Assembly: GCA_016839555.1 (NCBI GenBank)
Contig: JAEOUA010000002.1
Location: forward strand, 26,369-90,368
Reading direction: 5' to 3'
Source of the DNA: Promethearchaeota archaeon
Lineage (GTDB): Archaea > Asgardarchaeota > Lokiarchaeia > Sigyniarchaeales > SOKP01
Length of the DNA: 64,000 nucleotides
Shown piece by piece: positions 10,070 to 18,972 of this stretch (position 1 is the first letter of the stretch; each line of letters opens with the position of its first letter). The position numbers and the translations under genes are program-made. The notes under the pieces are model-generated. The model made no database searches. It was not told where the DNA came from and saw only the letters and a list, made by a program, of their open reading frames with translations.

Positions 10070-10537
10070 ATGAAGAGTATATCAGAACAAATAGAAGATT
10101 TTGAAAAGAAAGATTATCTAAAGTTAAAGAAAAGAAATATCTTCAAAAGTGAGAACCTGTTTATGGCAATTCTAGGATTAAATCTACTAGAAACACGAAT
10201 ATTTGCATTTTTATTGAAAAATAAAGATGTAAGCACCTCTAGAATGACTCAACTTTTCCAGATGGATAGAAGTTCTATTCAAAGAGCCTTAAAAACGCTT
10301 ATCGATATGGAACTTATAAAAAGAAAATCAATGTCCTTAAAACAATATTCAAATTTAAAAAATTTAGACTCAACAACTAAAAGAGGCTATTTATATGCTT
10401 ATAATGCCTTGGACATTAAAACGATTCAAAAACGTATGATTAATTTACTTGATAAATGGTATGAGTCTATGGCTAACTATATTCACGATTTAGACTCGCT
10501 ATTTGATTGCTATGAAGAAGATGGAAGGCTCTGCTAA
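10070..10537 (+). CDS. Winged-helix transcriptional regulator (TrmB/MarR-like)
   Basis: 155-residue protein. Residues about 40-85 form a winged helix: LLETRIFAFLLKN, then TSRMTQLFQMDRSSIQRALKTLIDMELIKRKS, in which the recognition helix is SSIQRALKTLI. This is the pattern seen in TrmB-like and MarR-like archaeal regulators. The C-terminal 50 residues are predicted helical (IQKRMINLLDKWYESMANYI) and probably mediate dimerisation. There is no ligand domain. It lies downstream of thioredoxin; its target is unknown. Confidence 0.78.
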   Translation: MKSISEQIEDFEKKDYLKLKKRNIFKSENLFMAILGLNLLETRIFAFLLKNKDVSTSRMTQLFQMDRSSIQRALKTLIDMELIKRKSMSLKQYSNLKNLDSTTKRGYLYAYNALDIKTIQKRMINLLDKWYESMANYIHDLDSLFDCYEEDGRLC

Positions 10538-10811
10538 ACTTATTTTCTATTTAATCTAAGTCTTGCTAAATATCTCTAATAATCTTTCTCATTTTTCTTT
10601 TAAATTACTTTAGATCAAGAGATATAGAAAATACTGCACTATTTTTAAAAATTTAATTAATCGATTGGTCATTAAAAATTTGATTTTGTTACCCTAGAAA
10701 ACATAAATAAAATTTTATAATAATATCCTTAATAAAATTCAGAAGTTAAACAAAAGGAATACTAAATCAGTGAAACTACAAAAAATAATAAAAAAAACAA
10801 AAAAAAGTCAG

Positions 10812-11000
10812 TTAGGCACTCTCTAAAATATATAGCATACTTCCATGAGGAATGAAAAATCTATCTTTTTCCTTGATGATTACTGTATGAAAATATTCCG
10901 CTAACCCCAAAAAACCTCGTATCACACTTTCATCCTCTTCGAATAAAAATTTCACATGGACAATTCCATTTTTTGCCGAAATCTTTACCTCATCATACAC
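10812..11000 (-). pseudogene. Small hypothetical protein, probably a frameshifted gene fragment
   Basis: The visible frame gives 62 residues from a GTG at 11000. It reads open further upstream as an Ile-rich stretch (to about 11056) but has no ATG there. In the neighbouring frame, sequence encoding GARLISSELFIKRV runs up to the same point, and restoring a single T in the run near 11042-11047 would join the two into one protein of about 90 residues. No clear start codon precedes the joined frame either. I do not recognise the product. It may be a decayed gene, a short GTG-started protein, or an assembly error. Confidence 0.35.
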
Positions 11001-11056
11001 ACGTTCATCAATCAGCGGTATTTTTAACTCATTTATGATTTCAAAAACACGTTTTA

Positions 11057-11464
11057 TAAATAATTCAGAACTGATAAGCCTTGCACCTTTTTTATAATTT
11101 TATTTTATTATAGTGATCTTTATAATAAATTATTCTAATAGTTATAAAAATCTTATAATTTAGTAATAATAATGAACCACTATATTTATTCATATTTTAA
11201 TTTTAATCTCTTAATCTTTCTTTAAGAAAAAGCATTAAACAAATATAAAATTGAGAATATTTCTGTGTTACTATTCTCAAGGTTTCAAGATCTCTATTAT
11301 AATGGAAAATTGGTGAATAATATTCCTATTTTGGCTAAAAACTCTTATTTGGCAAATTCTATAGAGATTAAAGCTAATTTGATTATTAATAAACATTTCA
11401 TAAGGAATAAGAAACAATTAAATAATAAAAAAAAAGAATTTCAAAAAATTTGGACTTTAGATTT
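11057..11464. other. Spacer between small fragment and MFS gene
   Basis: About 400 bp of AT-rich sequence. The only long frame on the plus strand continues antisense into the MFS transporter gene and has random-looking composition, so I do not call it. Nothing else is seen. Confidence 0.4.
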
Positions 11465-12865
11465 TTATGGTTTTATAATATCAGATTTACTTAAGGCCGT
11501 GATGGTTTTATCTTTAGGTTCTGGTACAAATAGGAGTGTAATAAATATTGCGATAAATGCGATTAAACTTATGCTCATTCCTGTTCCAAGAGCCGTCATA
11601 GAAACTAGCGGATTTAATAATCTCTCAGTTATGCTACCAAATGGATTTAGTGCGTCTGAAATTAATCCCACAAAAAAACCGCCAAATGAAGCCCCTCTTG
11701 CGATGGAAAAAATTATCGAATTTGCAGATGCTCTTAGTTCTGTATCGTATAATTCCGAAGACCATACTCCAAATATCCCGTGCAATCCAAATCCAAGTGC
11801 GATTATTATGCTTGTAATTAATAGTGCATTAGAGTTATAGGCAAAAAAGATAGTTATTGCAAAGATAACTCCACCGGTAATTCCAACGATATTATCTAAT
11901 CCAAATGCCCTCTTTCTTCCAATATAATCGCTTAAAAATCCAAAAAAGAACAATCCAATGGCCGCAATAACCATCACAACGAGCATATAAAGTAGAGAAG
12001 TTGTTTTAGCCGTAGTACCTCCTGTATATTGGAAGAAGTTTTGAAAAATTTGAGCGATAAATGTCTCTAAACGAGCTGTAGCCGAAGCAGAAATCTCATT
12101 ATAAGTAAAAAGATACTGAAAAAACTGAGGAGCGAGGTCAACCATAGCATGATACGCAGTTTCTGCGAAATAGAACAAAAGGGTTAATAATATGGTTAAT
12201 TTCACCCATTTTTTACTGAAAATCTCCTTCACTCGTAATTTATGCTTTTCCCCTTTCTTTTTTCGAATTTCCTCATATTCAGACCATACTTCAGATTCTG
12301 GCAAAGCAATCCAAAATAAGATTAAGAATGGAAATGGAAATAAAGCCGTTAGAAAGCACCATTGCCACCCTATGGGTCCTAATATCATTGTTATTACAAG
12401 AGCGCCAATATATCCCAAAATAAATGTTGAATGTACTAATCCCCCGGCAGCACCCCTCTTTTTGGGTGAAAAATATTCTGAGATAATAGAAAATGAGATC
12501 CCCCAGGAGACTCCAAGACCACTGCAAAGTCTTAACACGGCAAAAAGCCAAAACATATTTGCTGGTACTAGAGCAGTTAATGAGGAAAACACTGCATCCC
12601 ATGCGATTGACAAAATTAACGCCTTCTTCCGTCCAAAACGGTCGCCTAATTCTCCAAAAAGTACAGCACCCGGTACTGTAAACACAAATTGAAGCGAAAT
12701 TACTAATCCAATATGCGCGTCTGAAATTCCCACAAAATATGCCTGTAACTCAGTAGAGAGAGCGCTAATAAGAACCAGAGAATATCCATCGTGCATCCAC
12801 GCAATAAACGCAGCCAGTAAAATAACAACAGTTGTACCCAAAGCTCTTTTGCTTTCTTGTGCCAT
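11465..12865 (-). CDS. Major facilitator superfamily transporter (sugar/organic-acid porter type)
   Basis: 466-residue membrane protein with about 12 helices. It carries the MFS signature GELGDRFGRKKAL in the loop after helix 2 and its second-half counterpart GFLSDYIGRKRA, and ALPESEVWSEYEE at the central loop, as seen in sialic-acid/aromatic-acid type MFS porters. An extra hydrophilic segment of about 30 residues occurs after helix 7 (around residues 240-270). It is followed on the same strand direction by no close gene, but two sulfatases lie next to it on the same strand upstream in transcription, so it may import the products of sulfated-substrate breakdown. That link is an inference from position only. 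Confidence 0.87.
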   Translation of the reverse strand: MAQESKRALGTTVVILLAAFIAWMHDGYSLVLISALSTELQAYFVGISDAHIGLVISLQFVFTVPGAVLFGELGDRFGRKKALILSIAWDAVFSSLTALVPANMFWLFAVLRLCSGLGVSWGISFSIISEYFSPKKRGAAGGLVHSTFILGYIGALVITMILGPIGWQWCFLTALFPFPFLILFWIALPESEVWSEYEEIRKKKGEKHKLRVKEIFSKKWVKLTILLTLLFYFAETAYHAMVDLAPQFFQYLFTYNEISASATARLETFIAQIFQNFFQYTGGTTAKTTSLLYMLVVMVIAAIGLFFFGFLSDYIGRKRAFGLDNIVGITGGVIFAITIFFAYNSNALLITSIIIALGFGLHGIFGVWSSELYDTELRASANSIIFSIARGASFGGFFVGLISDALNPFGSITERLLNPLVSMTALGTGMSISLIAFIAIFITLLFVPEPKDKTITALSKSDIIKP

Positions 12866-13202
12866 CTTAAAATCTCACCAATTTTTTTATTAGAAATTAA
12901 AAATTATAATTATTAATCTTATAAATTAATTTCTTATCAGAACATTATTGATTTTCTTACTATATAAGTGTATATTTTCTTTTTAAATGAGAAAAATTTC
13001 GAAAATAATAAATAATATATGTTCATTAAAAAAGCTTTATTTTTAGCTTCTTTCAATTATAAAAAAGGGAAAAAAAAATATCTTTTGATTTCTATATGGG
13101 TTTAAGAAATAGTAAAAAGTTTTAATTATTATTTTTTTTGAAACCAGCTGGTATCCATCCAGCATCCAGCTAAATAATATTGATTTTGTTTTTAAAAATT
13201 TT
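12866..13202. other. Spacer between sulfatase 3' end and MFS gene
   Basis: 337 bp with no coding frame. It contains a short inverted repeat, CCAGCTGG at 13144-13151 with a repeated CCAGC at 13159-13170, but no T-run on the minus strand next to it, so I do not call it a terminator. It should hold the promoter of the MFS gene. Confidence 0.4.
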
Positions 13203-14744
13203 TTAAGTTCCAGCAATTCTTTTTGGAATCCTAGTCTGTGCTTTCAAGTTTTCATGAAATAGTTTGTTCAAAAGCTTAAACCTAATATTTTTGTAATCAG
13301 AATTAAACCAGAGATTATTTAATTCATTTGGATCATTTTTACGATCAAATAAATCTCCATAATTTTCTGTATTTTGTTCTTCATCCTCATATACAGTTAA
13401 TTTATAATCTTTCGTGATAAGATGGCGTAAGCGCACGTAGAGTGGTCCCTTAGGTCCTACTTCTTCATCATTTTCTATAAAACAACACTCTCTAATTTCT
13501 TTTTCAGGATTATCTAAGACTGGAGTAAAGTCAAATCCTTGCATATCTGGAGGATGATTTCGCTCTTTTATGCCAAGTAAATGAAGGATTGTTTTAGGCA
13601 AATCAATTGAACTAATTAATGCATCCGTTTCAGACGCTTTCTTAATATTGGGACCTCGGAATATAAGAGGCACTTGAAACACTCCATTGAACGGAGAGGG
13701 TCCTTTAAATAATAAACCATGCTCCCCCATGAGATCGCCATGATCGCTCGTATAAACTACAATGGTATTCTCATCATATCCTAATTTTTCTAAGGACGCT
13801 AAAATCTGTCCAATACTATGATCAATTAAAGCCAATGTACCATATGTCCATGCTATAAACTGCTTTGCTTCCTCTGCAGTAGTTTCTCTTAACATTGCTC
13901 CAGGAAAGACATTTATATAAGGGGCTAAAAAAGGGTGTTTCCGAAGATTTTCAATATCATTAAAATTTTCCGGCAAATTGACATCCTCAGGTTTATACAT
14001 ATCTCTGTATTTTCCAGGAGGACAAACTGGTTGATGGGGGTCTGGGAATGAACAATGCACATAGAAAGGTTTTTTACCGTATTCTCCTTTAGCATGACGT
14101 TCCAAAAATGCGATTGTACGTTCTTCCACATATGCTGTGGAATATAACTCAACTGGTAAATCATGTTCACAAAACACAGAGAAAAAATGATCAATATCCT
14201 CCCATCGTTTTCGCATTGATTTGGCTAAGTGGGGAGCTCTCTCTTCTAACCAATCTTGATAGTGTCCCGTTAAGCAAGGACCATGCCCAATAGCAGTTTC
14301 TACTTCTTGATACCCATAATAGGGAATAGGAAAGTTTTCTCTTACGGGGTACCATCCTTCTTTTGGAAAAACCCAATCTCCAAAACTCTCAGTAGATTTG
14401 TCTTGAATACGATATGGCGGAGTATTAAATTGATGGTGAAGTTTACCAAATGCAGCTGTGTGCCAACCTTTTTCTACTAATGTATCAAGAATTGTGGGTA
14501 TCTTTTCTGATAAAATCATTCCATTACTTCTGACTCCATGTACATTAGGATATAAGCCCGTAATCATTGTTGCTCGATTTGGCATACACATAGGATTAGT
14601 ACAAAATGCATTGGTAAATCGAACTCCTTGAGAAGCTAATTTATCCAGATTTGGAGTTTTAAGAACGGTATTTCCTGCACAGCTCATATGATCCGCACGA
14701 TGCTGATCAGTTATAATAAAGAGTACGTTTTTCTTTTTGCTCAT
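13203..14744 (-). CDS. Sulfatase (type I, Cys-type)
   Basis: 513-residue member of the alkaline phosphatase/sulfatase superfamily. Metal ligands appear in ITDQHRADH near the N-terminus and in TSDHGDLMGEHG in the second half. The catalytic motif is C53-M-P-N-R57, followed by ATMITGLYP. The cysteine of this motif must be oxidised to formylglycine by a maturase (in anaerobes usually the radical-SAM type), which is not encoded in the window. There is no signal peptide, so the enzyme is probably cytoplasmic and would act on imported sulfate esters. The sister sulfatase gene lies 230 bp away on the same strand and an MFS porter lies downstream. Choline sulfatase-like, glycan or aryl sulfatase activity cannot be distinguished. 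Confidence 0.9.
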   Translation of the reverse strand: MSKKKNVLFIITDQHRADHMSCAGNTVLKTPNLDKLASQGVRFTNAFCTNPMCMPNRATMITGLYPNVHGVRSNGMILSEKIPTILDTLVEKGWHTAAFGKLHHQFNTPPYRIQDKSTESFGDWVFPKEGWYPVRENFPIPYYGYQEVETAIGHGPCLTGHYQDWLEERAPHLAKSMRKRWEDIDHFFSVFCEHDLPVELYSTAYVEERTIAFLERHAKGEYGKKPFYVHCSFPDPHQPVCPPGKYRDMYKPEDVNLPENFNDIENLRKHPFLAPYINVFPGAMLRETTAEEAKQFIAWTYGTLALIDHSIGQILASLEKLGYDENTIVVYTSDHGDLMGEHGLLFKGPSPFNGVFQVPLIFRGPNIKKASETDALISSIDLPKTILHLLGIKERNHPPDMQGFDFTPVLDNPEKEIRECCFIENDEEVGPKGPLYVRLRHLITKDYKLTVYEDEEQNTENYGDLFDRKNDPNELNNLWFNSDYKNIRFKLLNKLFHENLKAQTRIPKRIAGT

Positions 14745-14880
14745 ATCAATTATATACCTACAAATTTCTTTATAAGATTTTATGAAGAATTGTTATTAAA
14801 TTAAGAGGTATAAGAATGATAATAATAAGAGGTTAACTACGTATAAATTAAACCCTAATAGATAATGAACAAGTATTAAA

Positions 14881-14916
14881 ATATAAAAATATAAAAAAAT
14901 AAAAAAATAAAAAAGA
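14881..14916 (-). terminator. T-rich terminator candidate behind the Thr-type sulfatase gene
   Basis: On the minus strand this reads as three consecutive T runs of six to seven bases separated by single A residues, starting about 60 bp after the sulfatase stop. Such clustered T runs are typical archaeal termination sites. Confidence 0.4.
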
Positions 14917-14974
14917 ACTAATGATAAAATCAAAAGGAATGAATTTGGACTTTTTAGTTCTTAATTCTTTATAT

Positions 14975-16444
14975 TTATTTAGCCAATGTTTTGGTCACTG
15001 GAGTACAACCTAATCTATCCTTAAATGTGCGCATGAAGTCCATATCAATCGGTTCATTCGCATCCTCCCAGCTCAACTTTAGTAATTCTTCTGCCTTATC
15101 TGGGGTTTCTGAAATGACATTCTGGGTTAATTTGGGATCTTTCTTGACATCATATAAACTGCCCCCTTCTGTGTCCCATATATATCCATTGTACCACCAA
15201 TCTCCATCGTATACCGCAACAGATCCTCCCCAAGCAACCGTCACGTGATCATAATATGTTAAATCATCATCCTGAACTAATTTAAACAAATCTTTACCAT
15301 CCATATCATTAGAAGGGACACCACAAGATTCACAGAGCGTTGCGGCAATATCATGATGATAACAGAACTTATCGCAAGTTTTACCACTATATTCACCACC
15401 AGGAAATCGGATCATTGCGACAAGATCAGCTACTTCCCTTCCTAATGGATTAGCTGCCTTTGCTATAAGACCATGTTCACCCAACATATGTCCATGATCG
15501 GAAACGACAACTATGATAGAATCGTCCCAGATCCCGATGCGTTTGATATAATCTATGAAATAGCCGAACCATGTGTCTACGAGCGTCACTTCCCCAGCAT
15601 ATCGAGTTCGTAGATTTTTAAGTTCTTGTTCAGAAATCATACTTGCTGGTCCATAAAGTGAATGGGTTATTCTTCGGCATCCCTTTTCCCAATCAGGATC
15701 TTTTTCATAAATTCGAATATAATGAAGTGGTGGATCCCATGGTTCATGTGGATCAAAAGATTCTACAGTAATAAAGCCTTTTCCTTTCATTAAAGCATTA
15801 TAATTCATTTCCAGCCATTCGCCAGCTGCGCGAAATACACGGGAAGGAAAAGTATCGGTTTCGGCCTGCCACCAATGTTTATTTTGAAGGAATTGGCGCA
15901 TCATTATCTGCGCAAAAAAGCTGCCTGCTGATCTTCCATCTTCTCTTGAAGTAAGGTATTTCTGTAGCGTTTCATCTGAGATCCGTGGTCCAGAAAGATA
16001 TGCATCTTCTTCCTGTCCACGTATCCATCTCCATTGAGAAAAGCCGCGCTGATAATTATATCCCGGCTTAAATTGATGATAAACATCCGAGAACAAAGCT
16101 GATACATATTTTTTCCGATTGAATCGTTCAGCAAGAGTATCATGGGAATCTGAAATATTACTCCACCCGGGAGCGCCAAGTGCATCACCAACATAGTCTC
16201 CCCGTCCAGTTCTGGTTTCACCAATCTTATCCTCCTTAAAAGGAAATACTCTTTTCCCAGTATAGATAGCCTTTCGTGCTGGGAGAGTCGGTAATGATTC
16301 AGGATACATTTTTGTGAATTTAACGGACTCTTGAGCAAATTTATCCAGATTTGGTGTTTTTATCCACTCATTGCCATATGCTCCGACATGATCTGACCTC
16401 AATGTATCAATTACAATTAGTATAGCATTAATTTTTTTTCTCAT
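14975..16444 (-). CDS. Sulfatase-superfamily hydrolase with Thr at the nucleophile position
   Basis: 489-residue protein with the superfamily metal sites (VIDTLRSDHVGAYG at the N-terminus; VVSDHGHMLGEHG in the middle). At the place of the sulfatase C/S-x-P-x-R motif it has T53-L-P-A-R57 within SLPTLPARKAIYTGKR. Thr cannot be converted to formylglycine; in related phosphodiesterases of this superfamily a Thr is the direct nucleophile. It may therefore be a phosphodiesterase or phosphonate/phosphate ester hydrolase rather than a sulfatase, although automatic annotation would call it a sulfatase. No signal peptide is present. The gene lies upstream of the Cys-type sulfatase on the same strand and downstream of a crotonase gene. 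Confidence 0.82.
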   Translation of the reverse strand: MRKKINAILIVIDTLRSDHVGAYGNEWIKTPNLDKFAQESVKFTKMYPESLPTLPARKAIYTGKRVFPFKEDKIGETRTGRGDYVGDALGAPGWSNISDSHDTLAERFNRKKYVSALFSDVYHQFKPGYNYQRGFSQWRWIRGQEEDAYLSGPRISDETLQKYLTSREDGRSAGSFFAQIMMRQFLQNKHWWQAETDTFPSRVFRAAGEWLEMNYNALMKGKGFITVESFDPHEPWDPPLHYIRIYEKDPDWEKGCRRITHSLYGPASMISEQELKNLRTRYAGEVTLVDTWFGYFIDYIKRIGIWDDSIIVVVSDHGHMLGEHGLIAKAANPLGREVADLVAMIRFPGGEYSGKTCDKFCYHHDIAATLCESCGVPSNDMDGKDLFKLVQDDDLTYYDHVTVAWGGSVAVYDGDWWYNGYIWDTEGGSLYDVKKDPKLTQNVISETPDKAEELLKLSWEDANEPIDMDFMRTFKDRLGCTPVTKTLAK

Positions 16445-16533
16445 TTAGATTTTATACCTATAGATTCATAATATTTAACATATATTCTTACAATATTCCT
16501 CTTCTTAATATAATTATTGTTATTAAAAAGAAC

Positions 16534-17400
16534 TTATTGTAATGGATATTGCGGTTCTCTCTTTTCAAAGAATGCTTGAACACCCTCCATAATATCGTCT
16601 GATGTTGAGCAGAGCATTTGGGTGCGATTTTCTAATTGAATCATTGTTTCTAAACTCGGAGAGTCCATAGATAAATTAATAGCTTCCTTCGTCATTCGAA
16701 GGCCTAAAGGGCTTTTACTGAGCATAACTTTTGCTAATTTTTCAGCACTTTCGAATAAATCATTTTCATTTCCTTTTACAACATCTGAGACCAACCCAAT
16801 TTTCTCAGCTTCTTCTGCATTAATAAATCTCCCTGTATATAAGATTTCAGCTGCTCTTGACATACCAATTAATCGAGGTAAATGATAACTACTAGCTAAA
16901 TCTGCTCCAGAGAATCCAACATTAATAAATGCGTTATTAAACCTAGCATTTTCTCCCGCAATACGTACATCTGCTGCAAGAGCAAAGGCAAAACCTGCTC
17001 CAGAAGCAGCTCCTTGTATTATTGCAATAATTGGTTGGCTTATTTTCCTCATTTTTACAATCAATTGGCTTGTTCTCCACTGTGCGTACATTTTTGCTTT
17101 AATAATATCTTTATCTGGAACATTTAGAAAATAAAAATTTTCTTTTAATGCTTCTGGTTTCTTCTTTGATTGAAGAATCATCGATTCTTTTAAATCCAAT
17201 CCAGCACAAAAGACTCTTCCTGAAGCTTTTAAAATCAATACCCTACAATTTAAATTTACAATTAACTCATCTAATAATTCATGCAATTCTTTTATCATCT
17301 GGAATGACATCGCGTTTAATTTATCTGGTCTATTAAGTGTTAAAACACCTATTCCATTTGGCTTTAATTCAAATTTTATTGTTTTGAATTCGGTATTCAA
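16534..17400 (-). CDS. Enoyl-CoA hydratase/isomerase family (crotonase) protein, divergent active site
   Basis: 288 residues with crotonase-fold blocks: VFCAGLDLKES (oxyanion-hole strand, residues 63-72) and IIQGAASGAGFAFALAADVRIAGE (127-150). The family acts on CoA thioesters by stabilising an enolate. By my alignment to rat enoyl-CoA hydratase the two catalytic glutamates are replaced by Ala138 and Phe158, while an Asp (Asp167 in FSGADLASSYHLPR) sits where dienoyl-CoA isomerases have a catalytic Asp. Hydratase activity is therefore doubtful, and isomerase or another CoA chemistry is more likely. It ends 89 bp before the Thr-type sulfatase start on the same strand. Confidence 0.85.
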   Translation of the reverse strand: MNTEFKTIKFELKPNGIGVLTLNRPDKLNAMSFQMIKELHELLDELIVNLNCRVLILKASGRVFCAGLDLKESMILQSKKKPEALKENFYFLNVPDKDIIKAKMYAQWRTSQLIVKMRKISQPIIAIIQGAASGAGFAFALAADVRIAGENARFNNAFINVGFSGADLASSYHLPRLIGMSRAAEILYTGRFINAEEAEKIGLVSDVVKGNENDLFESAEKLAKVMLSKSPLGLRMTKEAINLSMDSPSLETMIQLENRTQMLCSTSDDIMEGVQAFFEKREPQYPLQ

Positions 17401-17515
17401 ATTCGACCACCTTTTATGGTTTAAAAATAATATTAATTTTTAAGAATGTATTTATTAATTTTTTCAAATTTAAAAAGGCAATAATAAAAGAAATTTTATA
17501 CTAAATTAATAAGAA

Positions 17516-18796
17516 TTAAATCCCTTTAGTTAATCCAAAAATTAGCTTATCCCTACTGATATATACTATAATAAAAGCAATCACTTCATTTAATACGAGC
17601 GCTACTAAAGAAAGTATCAATATAAAGAGATTAAAGTTTAGGCTTAAATGATAAAGACCTCTTAAAACATATGTTATAAAAAATGAGATAATTAACAAAT
17701 TTAATTTATTCATTACCTTTTTCTCTTCTTTATTATTTTCGGATTCCTTTATAATATTAGTCAAACATATTCCACTGAGATAAAGGAAAAAAGGAAAAAA
17801 TGGTAGAATCAATCGGGGATCACCAGGAATCGCCATAAAAATACTTAAATATAAAAAATTTATTCCCACCACGATAAAAATGAAAAAGATTTGTGTTTTT
17901 TTTATATTTTTAATCAATAAATAAACACCCATTAAAGTTAAACATATTCCAAGCAGAATAAATAAATGAAAGAATTCATATGGAATACCAAAAATAAGAC
18001 CAGAAAATATCGCATTAATTATTCCTTCAATAGTAAACAAAGTAATATTATATATGAAATCAAAAGCTAATGCGTGATAATGGAAATTATAGAACGGATC
18101 ACCAACTTTATATTCAAAATATAATGCCCAAATAAAAAATGTGCATAAAAAAGAAATTAATATTATCGCAAGTTTAATAATAGATGCTTTTTCAATCTTT
18201 ATAAACCTTAAATAAGGAATTAGGGAAAAAAATAATATACCCACAACAATAAAAAGCCCAAAAGTTAAATGAGTTAATGTTAAAGCTAAAACAGATAAAG
18301 ATAAGTAAATATTGTTTTTTAAGGATTTCTCTTCTTTGATTACGGTAAAATAAAAAATTAAAAGGCATAATAAAGAAATAAGTTCTTCTCTCAATCCTGT
18401 TCCATTATTATACACCAAATAGAAATTCAAAGCCACTAAAAAACTAGTTATTAAGCCCGCCAATTTGGCATGTTTTAGTTGATATTTCTCATTTTGAAAT
18501 AATTTTAATGAGGCTTTGGTAAAAATTAAATAAGAATATATTATTAGTAATATACCTGCGATTAATGAAGTTAAATTAATTGCTAGACCATTATTTCCCG
18601 TTATTAATAGAATTATTAATATAAATAAAGGAAATAATGGTGGCCTATAAGAAGCATAATTCAAAAATTCGCGAGTTGAAAGAACATAAATATCAGCATC
18701 AGGATTTAAAGGTACAATTATAGTCGAAATAAATCTTGCTATGCTACCAATTAATAAAACAATTAAAAAAAGATAATCATATTTCGATAAATTCAT
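17516..18796 (-). CDS. GT-C fold glycosyltransferase-like membrane protein (ArnT/PMT type)
   Basis: 426-residue protein with about ten to twelve hydrophobic helices. The first extracellular loop carries acidic residues in NPDADIY followed by REFLNYASYRPPLFP, the pattern seen in dolichyl/undecaprenyl-phosphate-sugar dependent GT-C enzymes of the ArnT/PMT (GT39/GT83) type. Such enzymes transfer a lipid-linked sugar to protein or lipid on the outer face of the membrane. The length is short for the family, and no soluble C-terminal domain is present. Acceptor and sugar are unknown. The gene is divergent from the cysteine desulfidase. Confidence 0.7.
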   Translation of the reverse strand: MNLSKYDYLFLIVLLIGSIARFISTIIVPLNPDADIYVLSTREFLNYASYRPPLFPLFILIILLITGNNGLAINLTSLIAGILLIIYSYLIFTKASLKLFQNEKYQLKHAKLAGLITSFLVALNFYLVYNNGTGLREELISLLCLLIFYFTVIKEEKSLKNNIYLSLSVLALTLTHLTFGLFIVVGILFFSLIPYLRFIKIEKASIIKLAIILISFLCTFFIWALYFEYKVGDPFYNFHYHALAFDFIYNITLFTIEGIINAIFSGLIFGIPYEFFHLFILLGICLTLMGVYLLIKNIKKTQIFFIFIVVGINFLYLSIFMAIPGDPRLILPFFPFFLYLSGICLTNIIKESENNKEEKKVMNKLNLLIISFFITYVLRGLYHLSLNFNLFILILSLVALVLNEVIAFIIVYISRDKLIFGLTKGI

Positions 18797-18972
18797 TTTT
18801 AAAGAATTTTCAATTGTAATTTATAATATGGTAATATAATAATATTTAATAATTATTTTTAAGTAAATAATTCACTTCTAATAAATTGTAGTTATAAATG
18901 AGAAATTTTTTTATAATATTACTATTTGCATCGCATAATTTTAAGGAAATAAAAAGTTGAGAGTGAGTTAAA

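Noticed and set aside
11265..11840. Open frame of 191 codons on the plus strand
   Set aside because: It runs antisense through the C-terminal half of a clear MFS transporter gene, and its product has no recognisable pattern; the transporter explains the region.
12192..12692. Open frame of 166 codons on the plus strand
   Set aside because: It is antisense within the MFS gene and has Pro/Asn-rich random composition.
13144..13171. CCAGCTGG and repeated CCAGC as hairpin terminator of the sulfatase gene
   Set aside because: The minus strand, which carries the gene, has an A run and not a T run behind the hairpin; the stem is only six pairs with a long loop.
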